Below, piece after piece: positions 7,505 through 17,858 of a stretch of 64,000 bases of DNA. The number at the start of each line of letters is the position of its first letter. The stretch's first letter is position 1. A program made the translations under genes and the position numbers. The notes under the pieces are model-generated. The model was given only the letters and a program-made list of their open reading frames with translations. It did no database searches and was not told the origin of the DNA. This stretch comes from an uncultured Collinsella sp. (GTDB lineage: Bacteria > Actinomycetota > Coriobacteriia > Coriobacteriales > Coriobacteriaceae). Location of the stretch: contig CAUCQW010000001.1 of NCBI GenBank assembly GCA_958445065.1, positions 62,001 through 126,000 of the forward strand. Direction: 5' to 3'.

Positions 7505-8432
7505 TATCGGCACCTCCAAGCAGCAGATACAGGATAGCCATACGCACGCAGATACCGGCGTAGACCTGCTCCAGGATGACGGAGCGTTGCGGGTGGTCGG
7601 CCATATAGGAGTCGAACTCAACGCCGCGGTTGATGGGGCCCGGGTGGCAGATAATCGCATCGGGCTTCATGAGCTTCTCGCGGTCCTTGGTCAGACCGAA
7701 GAGCTTGTGGTACTCACGAATCGTGGGGAACGGTGCGCCCTCGAGGCGCTCCTGCTGCACGCGCAACATGTAGACGACGTCCAGCTCGGGCAGGACGGAA
7801 TCGAGGTCGCTCGTCACATGGTCGCAACCCAGAACCTCGGGCGCCGGCGGCAGCAGCGTGCCGGGGGCGACAGCGTAGGTCTCGCAGCCCATGATCTTAA
7901 GGGCGGGGATCAGCGAGCCGCACACGCGGGAGTGCGCGATATCGCCGACGACGGCGACCTTCAGACCATGGAAGTCACCCTTGTGCTCCCAGATGGTGTA
8001 CAGGTCGAGCAGGGCCTGCGTGGGGTGGTTGTGCTTGCCGTCGCCGGCGCAGATGACGCTCGCGGGCGAGTTCTGCGTGACGATGTAGGGAGCACCGGCG
8101 TGCTTATCGCGAACGACGATGCAATCAATCTTGTAGGCGTTGAGGGTCTCGACGGTGTCGACGAGGCTCTCGCCCTTGACCGTGGAGGTCGAGGAGCCGC
8201 CAAAGTTGAGGCTGTCGGCCGAAAGGCGCTTCTCGGCGAGCTCGAAGGAGCTGCGGGTGCGCGTCGAGGGCTCGTTGAACATGTTGACGATGGTCTTGCC
8301 CTTGAGCGTGGGGACCTTCTTGATCGCACGTTCGTTGACCTCAGAGAACGCCTTGGCGGTCTCGAGGATGAGCTTGATGTCCTCTTCGGAGTACTCGGTA
8401 ATGTCGATCAGGTGCTTATGGTTGAACGCCAC
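7488..8432 (-). CDS. pyrB: Aspartate carbamoyltransferase catalytic subunit
   Basis: 314 aa. Joins carbamoyl phosphate to aspartate, the committed pyrimidine step. The carbamoyl-phosphate motif STRTRSSFE, the GKHNHPTQALLDLYTI segment and the HPGPINRGVE region are all present. No regulatory pyrI is found in the window, consistent with control through PyrR. I start it at the GTG at 8432, which lies 11 bp after GGGAGG and just past the pyrR stop. An upstream in-frame GTG overlaps that ribosome site and is less likely. Confidence 0.95.
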   Translation of the reverse strand: MAFNHKHLIDITEYSEEDIKLILETAKAFSEVNERAIKKVPTLKGKTIVNMFNEPSTRTRSSFELAEKRLSADSLNFGGSSTSTVKGESLVDTVETLNAYKIDCIVVRDKHAGAPYIVTQNSPASVICAGDGKHNHPTQALLDLYTIWEHKGDFHGLKVAVVGDIAHSRVCGSLIPALKIMGCETYAVAPGTLLPPAPEVLGCDHVTSDLDSVLPELDVVYMLRVQQERLEGAPFPTIREYHKLFGLTKDREKLMKPDAIICHPGPINRGVEFDSYMADHPQRSVILEQVYAGICVRMAILYLLLGGADNGLAS

Positions 8433-8436
8433 GGTA

Positions 8437-9033
<597 letters not shown>

Positions 9034-9060
9034 TCACATGTCTTGACTGCTGACACAGTC

Positions 9061-9097
9061 AAAAAAATAGATGCCCGACCGCTTAAAGCGGACCAGA
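9061..9097 (-). terminator. Attenuation terminator in the pyr leader
   Basis: The CCGCT-TTA-AGCGG core stem, extended by weaker pairs, is followed by TCTA and a run of seven T's on the minus strand. It lies about 40 bp upstream of the pyrR start, so it ends only leader transcripts. Confidence 0.75.
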
Positions 9098-9146
9098 CAC
9101 CCACAGGAAGGGCTGCTCTTTGGCAGCTATGTAATTCCATGTGGGT
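9061..9146 (-). promoter_or_regulatory. PyrR-type attenuator leader of the pyr operon
   Basis: On the minus strand a long stem forms between ACCCACA and TGTGGGT (9099-9146). Inside it is a smaller GCTGC/GCAGC hairpin whose loop reads CAAAGA, reminiscent of the purine-rich PyrR-binding loop. An intrinsic terminator and seven T's follow just before pyrR. A further perfect TTGACTG/CAGTCAA hairpin lies between the T-run and the ribosome site. The structure is read from sequence; PyrR control is inferred from the family. Confidence 0.7.
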
Positions 9147-9409
9147 ATCTCGTACCCCTTTAATGGTCAAGGGATAGTGTAGCCAACCTCGAGCTTAATT
9201 GCGAGCATAAATACAGAACAATCCGTAAACGGGCGCAGGCGCTCCATAAACCTATATATATTTGTGGGACGAGCTTGAAAACGCACGCACGAGCTGGCAT
9301 AATCCCCTCTGCTGCACGCAAATCGGATCTACGTCCAGGGCCGTGGCGTGAGCACTATCGCCAAAAGAGGAATATCTCTGTGTAGATTACGCACAGGGAG
9401 CTGCTTCTG

Positions 9410-9418
9410 TGCTATAGT
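9410..9418 (+). promoter_or_regulatory. Extended -10 promoter of rpmB
   Basis: TGCTATAGT (TGn plus TATAGT) lies 54 bp before the rpmB start; no strong -35 is seen. The stretch 9147-9409 between this promoter and the pyr leader holds no gene. It should contain the divergent pyr promoter, which I could not place with confidence. Confidence 0.6.
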
Positions 9419-9472
9419 TCAGGCTTGTTTGTTAACGCGACATGTTCGTTTGTCGCCCAAGGAGGGTCAGTT

Positions 9473-9661
9473 ATGTCCAAAGTTTGCGAAGTTTGCGGTA
9501 AGCACCCCGTTGCCGGTCGCTCCATCAGCCACTCTCACCGCGTCACCAACCGTAAGTTCCGCCCCAACATCCAGCGCGTTTACGTCGTCGTCGATGGTCA
9601 CCGTCGCAAGATGAACGTTTGCTCCACCTGCCTCAAGTCCGGCAAGGTTGCGCGCTCCTAA
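9473..9661 (+). CDS. rpmB: 50S ribosomal protein L28
   Basis: 62 aa. Component of the large ribosomal subunit. The start ATG at 9473 has GGAGGG 6 bp upstream. The protein begins with a CxxC pair (CEVCGKHP) and ends with a second (CSTCLK), so it is the zinc-binding form of L28. The conserved core RSISHSHRVTNRKFRPNIQRV is intact. It is a single-gene unit with its own promoter and a strong terminator. Confidence 0.96.
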   Translation: MSKVCEVCGKHPVAGRSISHSHRVTNRKFRPNIQRVYVVVDGHRRKMNVCSTCLKSGKVARS

Positions 9662-9732
9662 ATAAGGTCTTACCAACAAGTACCTCGGACTCTCCGGGTC
9701 AAAGACCTCGCGTTCACATAGAACTTACCAAA

Positions 9733-9762
9733 GGCGCCCTCCCCTACGGAGGGCGCCTTTTT
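9733..9762 (+). terminator. Terminator of rpmB
   Basis: Perfect 10-bp stem GGCGCCCTCC / GGAGGGCGCC with a 5-nt loop, followed by TTTTT. On the opposite strand it is flanked by a short T-run too (AAA before the stem), so it may work both ways. Confidence 0.92.
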
Positions 9763-9765
9763 GCA

Positions 9766-9823
9766 CTCATTGGGGACAGGCTTACATGAGCGAAAACACC
9801 CGTGTAAGCCTGTCCCCAATGAG
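9766..9823. repeat. Perfect 21-bp inverted repeat between rpmB and adhE
   Basis: Arms at 9766-9786 and 9803-9823 are exact reverse complements (21 of 21) and enclose a 16-nt loop. The arms contain ATTGGGGACAGGCTTAC. The element begins 3 bp after the rpmB terminator T-run and has no T-run of its own. It looks like a dispersed intergenic palindrome, not a terminator. The GGGGACAGG string recalls the GGGACGGGG core of the REP-like elements near 41.9 and 42.8 kb. Confidence 0.75.
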
Positions 9824-9853
9824 CGGGGCGATGCACTGGTAGATAGTTTAGTT

Positions 9854-9881
9854 AAAACGCTTCAGTTTATTGAAGCGTTTT
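9854..9881. promoter_or_regulatory. Inverted repeat upstream of adhE (operator or hairpin)
   Basis: AAAACGCTTCA and TGAAGCGTTTT form a perfect 11-bp inverted repeat with a 6-nt spacer, ending about 45 bp before the adhE -10. It could be an operator for a redox or fermentation regulator, or a second terminator (GCGTTTTAG). It does not match the usual Rex half-site TTGTGAA. Confidence 0.5.
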
Positions 9882-9925
9882 AGTGTGCCTTTTACGGGAA
9901 TCTTACCGTTTACCGAATTATTTAT

Positions 9926-9934
9926 TGCTATCAT
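9926..9934 (+). promoter_or_regulatory. Extended -10 promoter of adhE
   Basis: TGCTATCAT lies about 41 bp before the adhE ATG. The -35 region has no TTGACA-like hexamer but carries TACCGTTTACCG (9904-9915), which recurs exactly upstream of ppdK. Activation by a bound factor is a possible explanation. Confidence 0.6.
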
Positions 9935-9974
9935 GCAAGGCGTAGGGTAAATCTCCGATCGCAAGGAGACACAA

Positions 9975-12623
9975 ATGGTGAAAAAGTCACCGGAAAACAC
10001 TACTCCCGCAATTGTGGACAACGTAGAGGCGCTTGAGGCTAAGCTCGCTCAGATGCGAGAGGCCCAGGCGCTTTTTGCTACGTACACGCAGGAGCAGGTC
10101 GACAAGATCTTCTATGAGGCCGCCATGGCCGCCAACAAGGCTCGTATCCCGTTGGCGAAGATGGCCATCGAGGAGACCGGCCGCGGCGTTCTTGAGGACA
10201 AGGTCATCAAGAACCACTACGCCGCAGAGTACATCTACAACGCTTACAAGAACACCAAGACCTGTGGTGTCCTGGAGCGCGACGAGGCCTACGGCATCAC
10301 CAAGATCGCCGAGCCCATCGGCATCGTGGGCGCCGTCATCCCGACGACCAACCCCACCTCCACCGCGATCTTCAAGACGCTGATCAGCCTGAAGACCCGC
10401 AACGGCATCATCATCTCCCCGCACCCGGCAGCCGCCAAGTGCACCATCGCCGCCGCCAAGCTCGTGCTCGACGCCGCCGTCAAGGCCGGCGCCCCCGAGG
10501 GCATCATCGGCTGGGTCGATGTCCCCTCCATCGAGTTGACCAACATGGTCATGCGCGACGTCGACATCATCCTCGCCACCGGTGGCCCGGGCATGGTCAA
10601 GGCCGCCTACTCCTCGGGCAAGCCCGCCCTGGGCGTTGGCGCCGGTAACACCCCGGTCGTCATCGACGACACCGCCGACGTGCTGCTCGCCGTCAACTCC
10701 ATCATCCACTCCAAGACCTTCGACAACGGCATGATCTGCGCTTCCGAGCAGTCCGTGACCGTCATCGACACCATCTATGACCAGGTTAAGGCCGAGTTCC
10801 AGAAGCGCGGCTGCTATTTCGTCAAGCAGGGTGCCGAGATGGAGGCCCTGCGTGCCGCCATGTTCAAGAACGGCGCCCTCGATCACCGCATTCCCGGCAT
10901 GGCTGCCGCCAAGATCGCCGAGCTCGCCGGCATCGAGGTTCCCGCCAAGACCAAGATCCTGATCGCCGAGGTCACCTCCACCGACCCCGCCAAGGAAGAG
11001 TTCTCCCACGAGAAGCTCTCCCCGGTCCTGGCCATGTATCACGCCAAGGACTTCCAGGAGGCCGTCGACAAGGCCGAGCACCTGGTGCTCGCCGGTGGCC
11101 CGGGCCACACCGCCTCTCTGTACGTGCACCCCGCCCAGGCCGAGAAGATCAGTCTGTTCGAGCACGTCATGAAGGCCTGCCGTATCGTCATCAACACCCC
11201 GTCCTCGCACGGCGGCATCGGTGATCTGTACAACTTTGGCATGAAGCCGTCTCTGACCCTGGGCTGCGGCTCCTGGGGCGGCAACTCCGTCTCCGAGAAC
11301 GTTGGGGTGAAGCACTTGATCAACGTTAAGACTGTGGCCGAGCGCCGTGAGAACATGCTGTGGTTCCGCGCTCCCGAGAAGGTCTACTTCAAGAAGGGTT
11401 CCACGCCCGTCGCCCTCGACGAGCTCGGTACCGTCATGGGCAAGAAGCGCGCCTTCATCGTCACCGACCAGTTCCTCTTCAAGAATGGCAACACCCGCGC
11501 CATCGAGGCCAAGCTCGACGAGATGGGCATCGCCCACGACTGCTTCTACGACGTCGAGCCCGATCCGTCGCTGCAGTGCGCACGTCGCGGCGCCAAGCAG
11601 ATGGCTCTCTTTGAGCCTGACGTGATCATCGCCGTCGGCGGTGGCTCCGCTATGGACGCCGGCAAGATCATGTGGATGATGTACGAGCACCCCGAGTGCA
11701 AGTTTGAGGACATGGCCATGGACTTCATGGACATCCGCAAGCGTATCTTCACTTTCCCCGAGATGGGCAAGAAGGCCTACTTCGTCGCCGTCCCGACCTC
11801 TTCGGGTACCGGCTCCGAGTGCACGCCGTTCGCCATCATCACCGACAAGGAGACCGGCATCAAGTGGCCGCTCGCCGACTACGCGCTGCTCCCCAACATG
11901 GCTATCGTCGACGCCGACAACTGCATGACCGCCCCGCGCGGCCTGACCGCTGCCTCCGGCATCGACGTCATGACCCACGCCATCGAGTCCTACGTCTCCA
12001 TCATGGCTTCCGACTACACCAAGGGCCTCTCCGAGCGCGCTGCTAAGCTCGTCTTCGAGAACCTGCCCTCCAGCTTCACGAACGGCGCCAAGGACCCGCA
12101 TGCCCGCGAGGAGATGCACAACGCCTCTTGCATGGCCGGTATGGCCTTCGCCAACGCCTTCCTGGGCCTCAACCACTCCATGGCTCACAAGCTCGGCGCC
12201 TTCCATCACCTGCCCCACGGCCTCGCCAACGCCGTCATCCTGACCCGCGTTATGCGCTACAACGCCGCCGAGGCTCCCGTCAAGATGGGTACCTTCTCCC
12301 AGTATCCTTACCCCAACGCGCTGCACAACTACGCCGAGATGGCCAAGTACTGCGGCATCGAGGGCAAGGACGACAAGGAGGTCTTCGAGAACTTCATCAC
12401 GAAGCTCGAGGAGCTCAAGGACTTCATCGGCGTCAAGAAGACCATCGCCGACTACGGTGTTGACGAGCAGTACTTCCTCGACACCCTCGACGAGATGACC
12501 GAGCAGGCATTCAACGACCAGTGCACCGGCGCCAACCCGCGCTACCCGCTCATGAGCGAGATCAAGGAGCTCTACCTGGACGCCTACTACGGCCGCGAGC
12601 CTCAGGACTACGCCGTCTGCTAG
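9975..12623 (+). CDS. adhE: Bifunctional acetaldehyde-CoA / alcohol dehydrogenase
   Basis: 882 aa. Reduces acetyl-CoA to acetaldehyde and then ethanol, re-oxidising two NADH, a key fermentative sink. The N-terminal aldehyde dehydrogenase domain (about 1-440) has the catalytic Cys at 255 in NGMICASEQS. A linker leads to the C-terminal iron-dependent alcohol dehydrogenase with the NAD motif VGGGSAMDAGK, GIDVMTHAIE and the metal-His cluster GLNHSMAHKLGAFHHLPHG. AAGGAG lies 8 bp before the ATG. AdhE enzymes usually form long filaments called spirosomes. Codon use is strongly biased to GC-ending codons, suggesting high expression. Confidence 0.97.
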   Translation: MVKKSPENTTPAIVDNVEALEAKLAQMREAQALFATYTQEQVDKIFYEAAMAANKARIPLAKMAIEETGRGVLEDKVIKNHYAAEYIYNAYKNTKTCGVLERDEAYGITKIAEPIGIVGAVIPTTNPTSTAIFKTLISLKTRNGIIISPHPAAAKCTIAAAKLVLDAAVKAGAPEGIIGWVDVPSIELTNMVMRDVDIILATGGPGMVKAAYSSGKPALGVGAGNTPVVIDDTADVLLAVNSIIHSKTFDNGMICASEQSVTVIDTIYDQVKAEFQKRGCYFVKQGAEMEALRAAMFKNGALDHRIPGMAAAKIAELAGIEVPAKTKILIAEVTSTDPAKEEFSHEKLSPVLAMYHAKDFQEAVDKAEHLVLAGGPGHTASLYVHPAQAEKISLFEHVMKACRIVINTPSSHGGIGDLYNFGMKPSLTLGCGSWGGNSVSENVGVKHLINVKTVAERRENMLWFRAPEKVYFKKGSTPVALDELGTVMGKKRAFIVTDQFLFKNGNTRAIEAKLDEMGIAHDCFYDVEPDPSLQCARRGAKQMALFEPDVIIAVGGGSAMDAGKIMWMMYEHPECKFEDMAMDFMDIRKRIFTFPEMGKKAYFVAVPTSSGTGSECTPFAIITDKETGIKWPLADYALLPNMAIVDADNCMTAPRGLTAASGIDVMTHAIESYVSIMASDYTKGLSERAAKLVFENLPSSFTNGAKDPHAREEMHNASCMAGMAFANAFLGLNHSMAHKLGAFHHLPHGLANAVILTRVMRYNAAEAPVKMGTFSQYPYPNALHNYAEMAKYCGIEGKDDKEVFENFITKLEELKDFIGVKKTIADYGVDEQYFLDTLDEMTEQAFNDQCTGANPRYPLMSEIKELYLDAYYGREPQDYAVC

Positions 12624-12640
12624 TTTTAGCACGGTTTTTA

Positions 12641-12679
12641 ACGGCGGGGGTGCACGGGTGTTTCACACACCCCCGCCGT
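12641..12679 (+). terminator. Hairpin after adhE
   Basis: Perfect 12-bp stem ACGGCGGGGGTG / CACCCCCGCCGT downstream of the adhE stop. The T-run after it is poor (CGCTTCT), so some read-through into the next gene, 33 bp further on, is possible. Confidence 0.65.
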
Positions 12680-12711
12680 CGCTTCTATCGCATCGTTGAA
12701 AGGATGCAACC

Positions 12712-13476
12712 ATGCTGCTACCCGATTCCAAGACCGAGCTCGTCCGCCGTGGCAACAAGGTCGTTTACGACCTGGGCGACAAGATCGTCAAGGTCTTTAA
12801 CGAGACCAAGCCTGTCTCCGACGTGTTCAACGAGGCTTTGAATCTTGCCCGCATCAATGAGTGCGGCATCCGCAGCCCCAAGGCTCTCGAGGTTTCCCAG
12901 CTCGAGAACGCCAACGGCTGGGCGCTCGTGACCGAGAAGGTTCCGGGCACCACCCTTGCCGAGAAGATGACTGCCGAGCCCCAGCGCTTTGGTGAGTATC
13001 TCGAGATGTTCGTCGACCTCCAGATCGAGATCCACGGCTACACCTCCCCGCTGCTCAACCGTCAGCGCGACAAGTTCGCCCGCATGATCGATAGCCTTGA
13101 TCAGCTCAATGCCACCACGCGCTACAACCTTCAGGAGCGTCTGGACGGCATGACCAAGGAGTTCAAGGTCTGCCACGGCGACTTCAACCCCTCCAACGTC
13201 ATCGTCGGCGACGACGGCCAGCTCTATGTGTGCGACTGGGCACACGCCACCCAGGGCTCCCCTGCTGCCGACGTTGCCACCACCTACCTGCTCTTCGCCC
13301 TCAACAGCAAGGATCAGGCCGAGGCCTACCTGGAGCTCTACTGCGACCGCGCCGACATGCCCATGCAGGTCGTGCGTCAGTGGACGAGCATCGTCGCCGC
13401 TTCCGAGCTCGCTCGTAAGCGCAACGTGAACGATGAGTTCCTGAAGAACTGGATCGACGTCGTCGATTATCAGTAA
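12712..13476 (+). CDS. APH/choline-kinase-like phosphotransferase
   Basis: 254 aa. Small-molecule kinase of the aminoglycoside phosphotransferase fold. The catalytic loop VCHGDFNPSNVIV (Brenner motif HGDxxxxN) and the Mg-binding segment VCDWAHATQGSPAADVA are present. The N-terminal lobe has a Val-Tyr-Asp-Leu and IVKVFN strand pair. The substrate cannot be told from sequence: such proteins phosphorylate choline, sugars or antibiotics, and resistance should not be assumed. AAAGGA lies 7 bp before the ATG. It follows adhE on the same strand and is closed by a good terminator. Confidence 0.8.
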   Translation: MLLPDSKTELVRRGNKVVYDLGDKIVKVFNETKPVSDVFNEALNLARINECGIRSPKALEVSQLENANGWALVTEKVPGTTLAEKMTAEPQRFGEYLEMFVDLQIEIHGYTSPLLNRQRDKFARMIDSLDQLNATTRYNLQERLDGMTKEFKVCHGDFNPSNVIVGDDGQLYVCDWAHATQGSPAADVATTYLLFALNSKDQAEAYLELYCDRADMPMQVVRQWTSIVAASELARKRNVNDEFLKNWIDVVDYQ

Positions 13477-13512
13477 TATCTGAGCGATTTATTTCGCATC
13501 GGAGGCACAAGA

Positions 13513-13547
13513 AAACCCCGCAGCTCATATGGGCTGTGGGGTTTTTC
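13513..13547 (+). terminator. Terminator after the phosphotransferase gene
   Basis: AAACCCCGCAGC pairs with GCTGTGGGGTTT (one G-U) and is followed by TTCTTT. An A-run on the left side makes it plausible in both directions. It faces the proS terminator. Confidence 0.88.
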
Positions 13548-13578
13548 TTTCAGATATCGAGGATGCCACAAGATAAAA

Positions 13579-13623
13579 GGACGGCCCCACATCTCCCCGA
13601 TCTGGAGAAATGCGGGGCCGTCC
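13579..13623 (-). terminator. Terminator of the proS operon
   Basis: The arms GGACGGCCCC and GGGGCCGTCC pair perfectly over 10 bp, with additional inner pairs. The minus strand then continues TTTTATCTTG. It ends the long pyrH-to-proS run 31 bp after the proS stop. Confidence 0.85.
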
Positions 13624-13653
13624 CGTATATCGAACTACAAGCGAAATCGTCGA

Positions 13654-15375
<1,722 letters not shown>

Positions 15376-16458
15376 TTATTTCTCCTCAATAAGTTTGTCG
15401 ACCTCGGCCATAAGCGCGTCGACAATTTGATCCTCAGCTACTTTACCAATGATCTGGCCATGCGAAAAGAGCAGGCCCTGACCACGTCCGCAGGCAACAC
15501 CCAGGTCGGCGTCAGATGCCTCTCCGGGGCCGTTGACCGCACATCCCATCACGGCGATCGAAAGCGGCGCGGAATAGTTCTTAAGCCGCTCGGTGACCTC
15601 CTCGGCGATGGGAATCAGGTTAACCTGGCAGCGGGCGCACGTGGGGCACGAGACAATCTCGGGACCACGGCGACGCAGGCCCAGCGACTGTAGAATTCCC
15701 CAGGCGACCGGCGGCTCCTCAACCGGATCGGCCGTGAGCGACACACGCATGGTGTCACCGATGCCTTCGGAAAGCAAGATACCCAAGCCTACAGAGCTCT
15801 TGATGGTGCCCTGAAGCTTGGTCCCCGCCTCCGTCACGCCCAGGTGGAGCGGAACATGCGGTATCTCGCGCGACAGGGCGCGATAGGTATCAAGTGTCGT
15901 CTGTACGCTATGGGCCTTGGCGGATAGCACGATGTTGGTAAACCCACGGTCCTCAAAGTGCCGCACAAAGCGTTCGCTCGACATCACGAGCTTTTCGGGC
16001 TGCGTGAGGTCGTCGCGCTCGGCAATATCTTGCTCAAGCGAGCCCGCGTTCACGCCAATGCGAATCGCGCAGCCCGCGGCACCCGCGGCATCGATGACGG
16101 CATCGACCTTAGCCCAATCGCCGATATTGCCGGGGTTGATGCGCAGCTTAGAGGCACCAGCCTCGACAGCGCCAATGGCAAGCTTATGGTTAAAATGGAT
16201 ATCGGCGACGATTGGCACCGGAGACTCGGCACAAATCGTGCGAAAGCCCTCGAGCGCAGCCTCGGTAGGCACGCTCACGCGCACGATATCGCAGCCAGCC
16301 TGCGCCAACGCGCACACTTGCGCAAGCGTTGCCTGGGCATCAGCAGTATCGGTGCAGGTCATAGACTGAACCACGACCGGAGCGCCACCACCGATCTGCA
16401 CGCCGCCCACATGCACGGGGCGCGTCAACTCGCGAGGCAAAGGATGGGATAAAGACAA
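15376..16458 (-). CDS. ispG: 4-hydroxy-3-methylbut-2-en-1-yl diphosphate synthase
   Basis: About 360 aa. [4Fe-4S] enzyme of the MEP isoprenoid pathway, converting MEcPP to HMBPP. Cluster ligands are visible in SCPTCARCQV and MGCAVNGPGEA, and the TIM-barrel domain begins near VGGVQIGGGAPVVVQSMTCTDT. I place the start at a TTG at 16458 with GGGGAG 8 bp upstream, which keeps the overlap with rseP minimal. A GTG at 16467 is possible. It shares a transcript with dxr, another MEP-pathway gene. Confidence 0.93.
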   Translation of the reverse strand: MSLSHPLPRELTRPVHVGGVQIGGGAPVVVQSMTCTDTADAQATLAQVCALAQAGCDIVRVSVPTEAALEGFRTICAESPVPIVADIHFNHKLAIGAVEAGASKLRINPGNIGDWAKVDAVIDAAGAAGCAIRIGVNAGSLEQDIAERDDLTQPEKLVMSSERFVRHFEDRGFTNIVLSAKAHSVQTTLDTYRALSREIPHVPLHLGVTEAGTKLQGTIKSSVGLGILLSEGIGDTMRVSLTADPVEEPPVAWGILQSLGLRRRGPEIVSCPTCARCQVNLIPIAEEVTERLKNYSAPLSIAVMGCAVNGPGEASDADLGVACGRGQGLLFSHGQIIGKVAEDQIVDALMAEVDKLIEEK

Positions 16459-16471
16459 TCCAAACACTCCC

Positions 16472-17833
16472 CTACAGAATAAATCGAAGGATGTCGGAAC
16501 GAAGCATATAGACAAACAGCAATGCGAAGAGCGCGACGCCCACATAGCTCACGATCGTCTGGACCTTGAGCGGCAGCTCGCGGCCAGCAATCTTTTGAAT
16601 GATCTCAATAAGCAGCTTGCCGCCATCGAGTGGTGGGATGGGCAGCAGGTTCATAAAGCCAAGCGAGAACGAAATGAGCGCGGCAAACGACAAGAACGTG
16701 ACGGGACCGGCAGCAGCTGCCTGCGAGGACATGACGCTAATACCCACGATCGAAGAGGACTGATCGAGGATCTCCATCGTATGCTGCGGCTGGAGCAGGC
16801 GCATCACGCCCTCCGCTGTCTGCGCAACATACGAGAAGGAGAGGCGCGCCGAGGTGATGGGGTCCAAACGGACCACCTGCGTAGAGGCATAAACGCCCAG
16901 ACGTTCGTCCTCTTTGAGTGCGACCGAGGTCGAACACTGCTTGCCATCGCGCTCATACTCAATAGCAATATCGTCCTTACCGGCAGCCTTGCCGATGGCA
17001 TCGTAGACATCCATCCAAGTGGAACATGAGACACCGTCAACCGAAAGGATCGCGTCACCGCCCTCGATACCCGCCTTGGCGGCAATAGACCCCTCGTCAA
17101 CCTGACCGATCACGTTGGTATCCATCGGCACGGTGACACCCGCAATGGAATAGATACTCATAAGGAGCAAAAAGCCTGTCAAGATATTGACAATAATGCC
17201 CGCGAGCAGCATAAAGACGCGCTTGAGAAAGCCCTGGCCAAGATAGGTGTGCGAACGCTCTTGTGCAAGGAACTCGGCCTCGCCGCACGGCAGCTCCCAC
17301 ACATCGCCCTCGGCAGTTGAATGTTCGCGATCGAAACGGCGGCCGTCAAAGGTGGTGTAACCCGCCGCGTCTCGCGGCAGCGTCTGATACTTGGTGGGAT
17401 AGTAGCTCGGCGAGGGCTTCTCCCCTTCCTCATACCAGGGTGCGATGGAGCCCCAGCCCAGCAACAGGGCACAAGCCTCGAGCACATCCTCCTCGGAAAG
17501 CTCGAGCTCGACAGCAAGGTCGGCCACGGTCACGCGACCATGACGATAGATAGCCGCGAGCACGCGATCGGCGCACGAGACATCGGTCGGATCCATACCG
17601 CAGATGGCAGCGTAGCCACCCAGCAGCAGCGGGGTCACGCCAAACTTGGTTCCAATGCGACGCGACGTGTAATGGATGTCAAAGCGGCACGGCAGACCCA
17701 AAAAGAACTCGGTCACACGGACGCCGCAGGCACGCGCCGCCAAAAAATGGCCGCCCTCGTGCAAAAACACGAGGACGGAAAGCATCAGCAGGCCCCAAAA
17801 GACCGATGAGAGAACGCTCAGAACAGTATCCAT
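16472..17833 (-). CDS. rseP: Site-2 membrane metalloprotease RseP, with large insertion
   Basis: About 453 aa. Intramembrane zinc protease that releases membrane-bound regulators. The first transmembrane helix holds HEGGH (zinc ligands and Glu). A PDZ domain (VIGQVDEGSIAAKAGIEGGDAILSVDG) and the second active-site motif NLLPIPPLDGG follow. Between the GGYA segment and the second membrane helix there is an extra stretch of roughly 130 residues. It resembles a winged helix in its first half (LAAIYRHGRVTVADLAVELE), then is Tyr/Pro-rich. Ordinary RseP lacks this. The ATG at 17833 is my choice; a TTG 15 bp upstream sits too close to AAGGA. Confidence 0.9.
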   Translation of the reverse strand: MDTVLSVLSSVFWGLLMLSVLVFLHEGGHFLAARACGVRVTEFFLGLPCRFDIHYTSRRIGTKFGVTPLLLGGYAAICGMDPTDVSCADRVLAAIYRHGRVTVADLAVELELSEEDVLEACALLLGWGSIAPWYEEGEKPSPSYYPTKYQTLPRDAAGYTTFDGRRFDREHSTAEGDVWELPCGEAEFLAQERSHTYLGQGFLKRVFMLLAGIIVNILTGFLLLMSIYSIAGVTVPMDTNVIGQVDEGSIAAKAGIEGGDAILSVDGVSCSTWMDVYDAIGKAAGKDDIAIEYERDGKQCSTSVALKEDERLGVYASTQVVRLDPITSARLSFSYVAQTAEGVMRLLQPQHTMEILDQSSSIVGISVMSSQAAAAGPVTFLSFAALISFSLGFMNLLPIPPLDGGKLLIEIIQKIAGRELPLKVQTIVSYVGVALFALLFVYMLRSDILRFIL

Positions 17834-17858
17834 AAAACGAAAAAGCAATCCTTATGGG

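Noticed and set aside
9142..9170. TTGACC followed 17 bp later by TACCCA as the pyr promoter
   Set aside because: A transcript from there would start inside the candidate PyrR stem and destroy it, and the -10 is poor; the true promoter is probably further upstream.
9854..9881. Rex operator for adhE
   Set aside because: The inverted repeat AAAACGCTTCA does not resemble the TTGTGAA-type half-sites known for Rex.
9987..12632. 881-codon open frame antisense to adhE
   Set aside because: It mirrors the adhE reading frame in GC-rich codons, its translation is low-complexity Leu/Val/Gly/Asp/His text without domains, and adhE itself is unmistakable.
12712..13476. Antibiotic-resistance gene
   Set aside because: The APH fold is shared by many metabolic kinases; nothing in the sequence or neighbourhood points to drug inactivation or to mobility.
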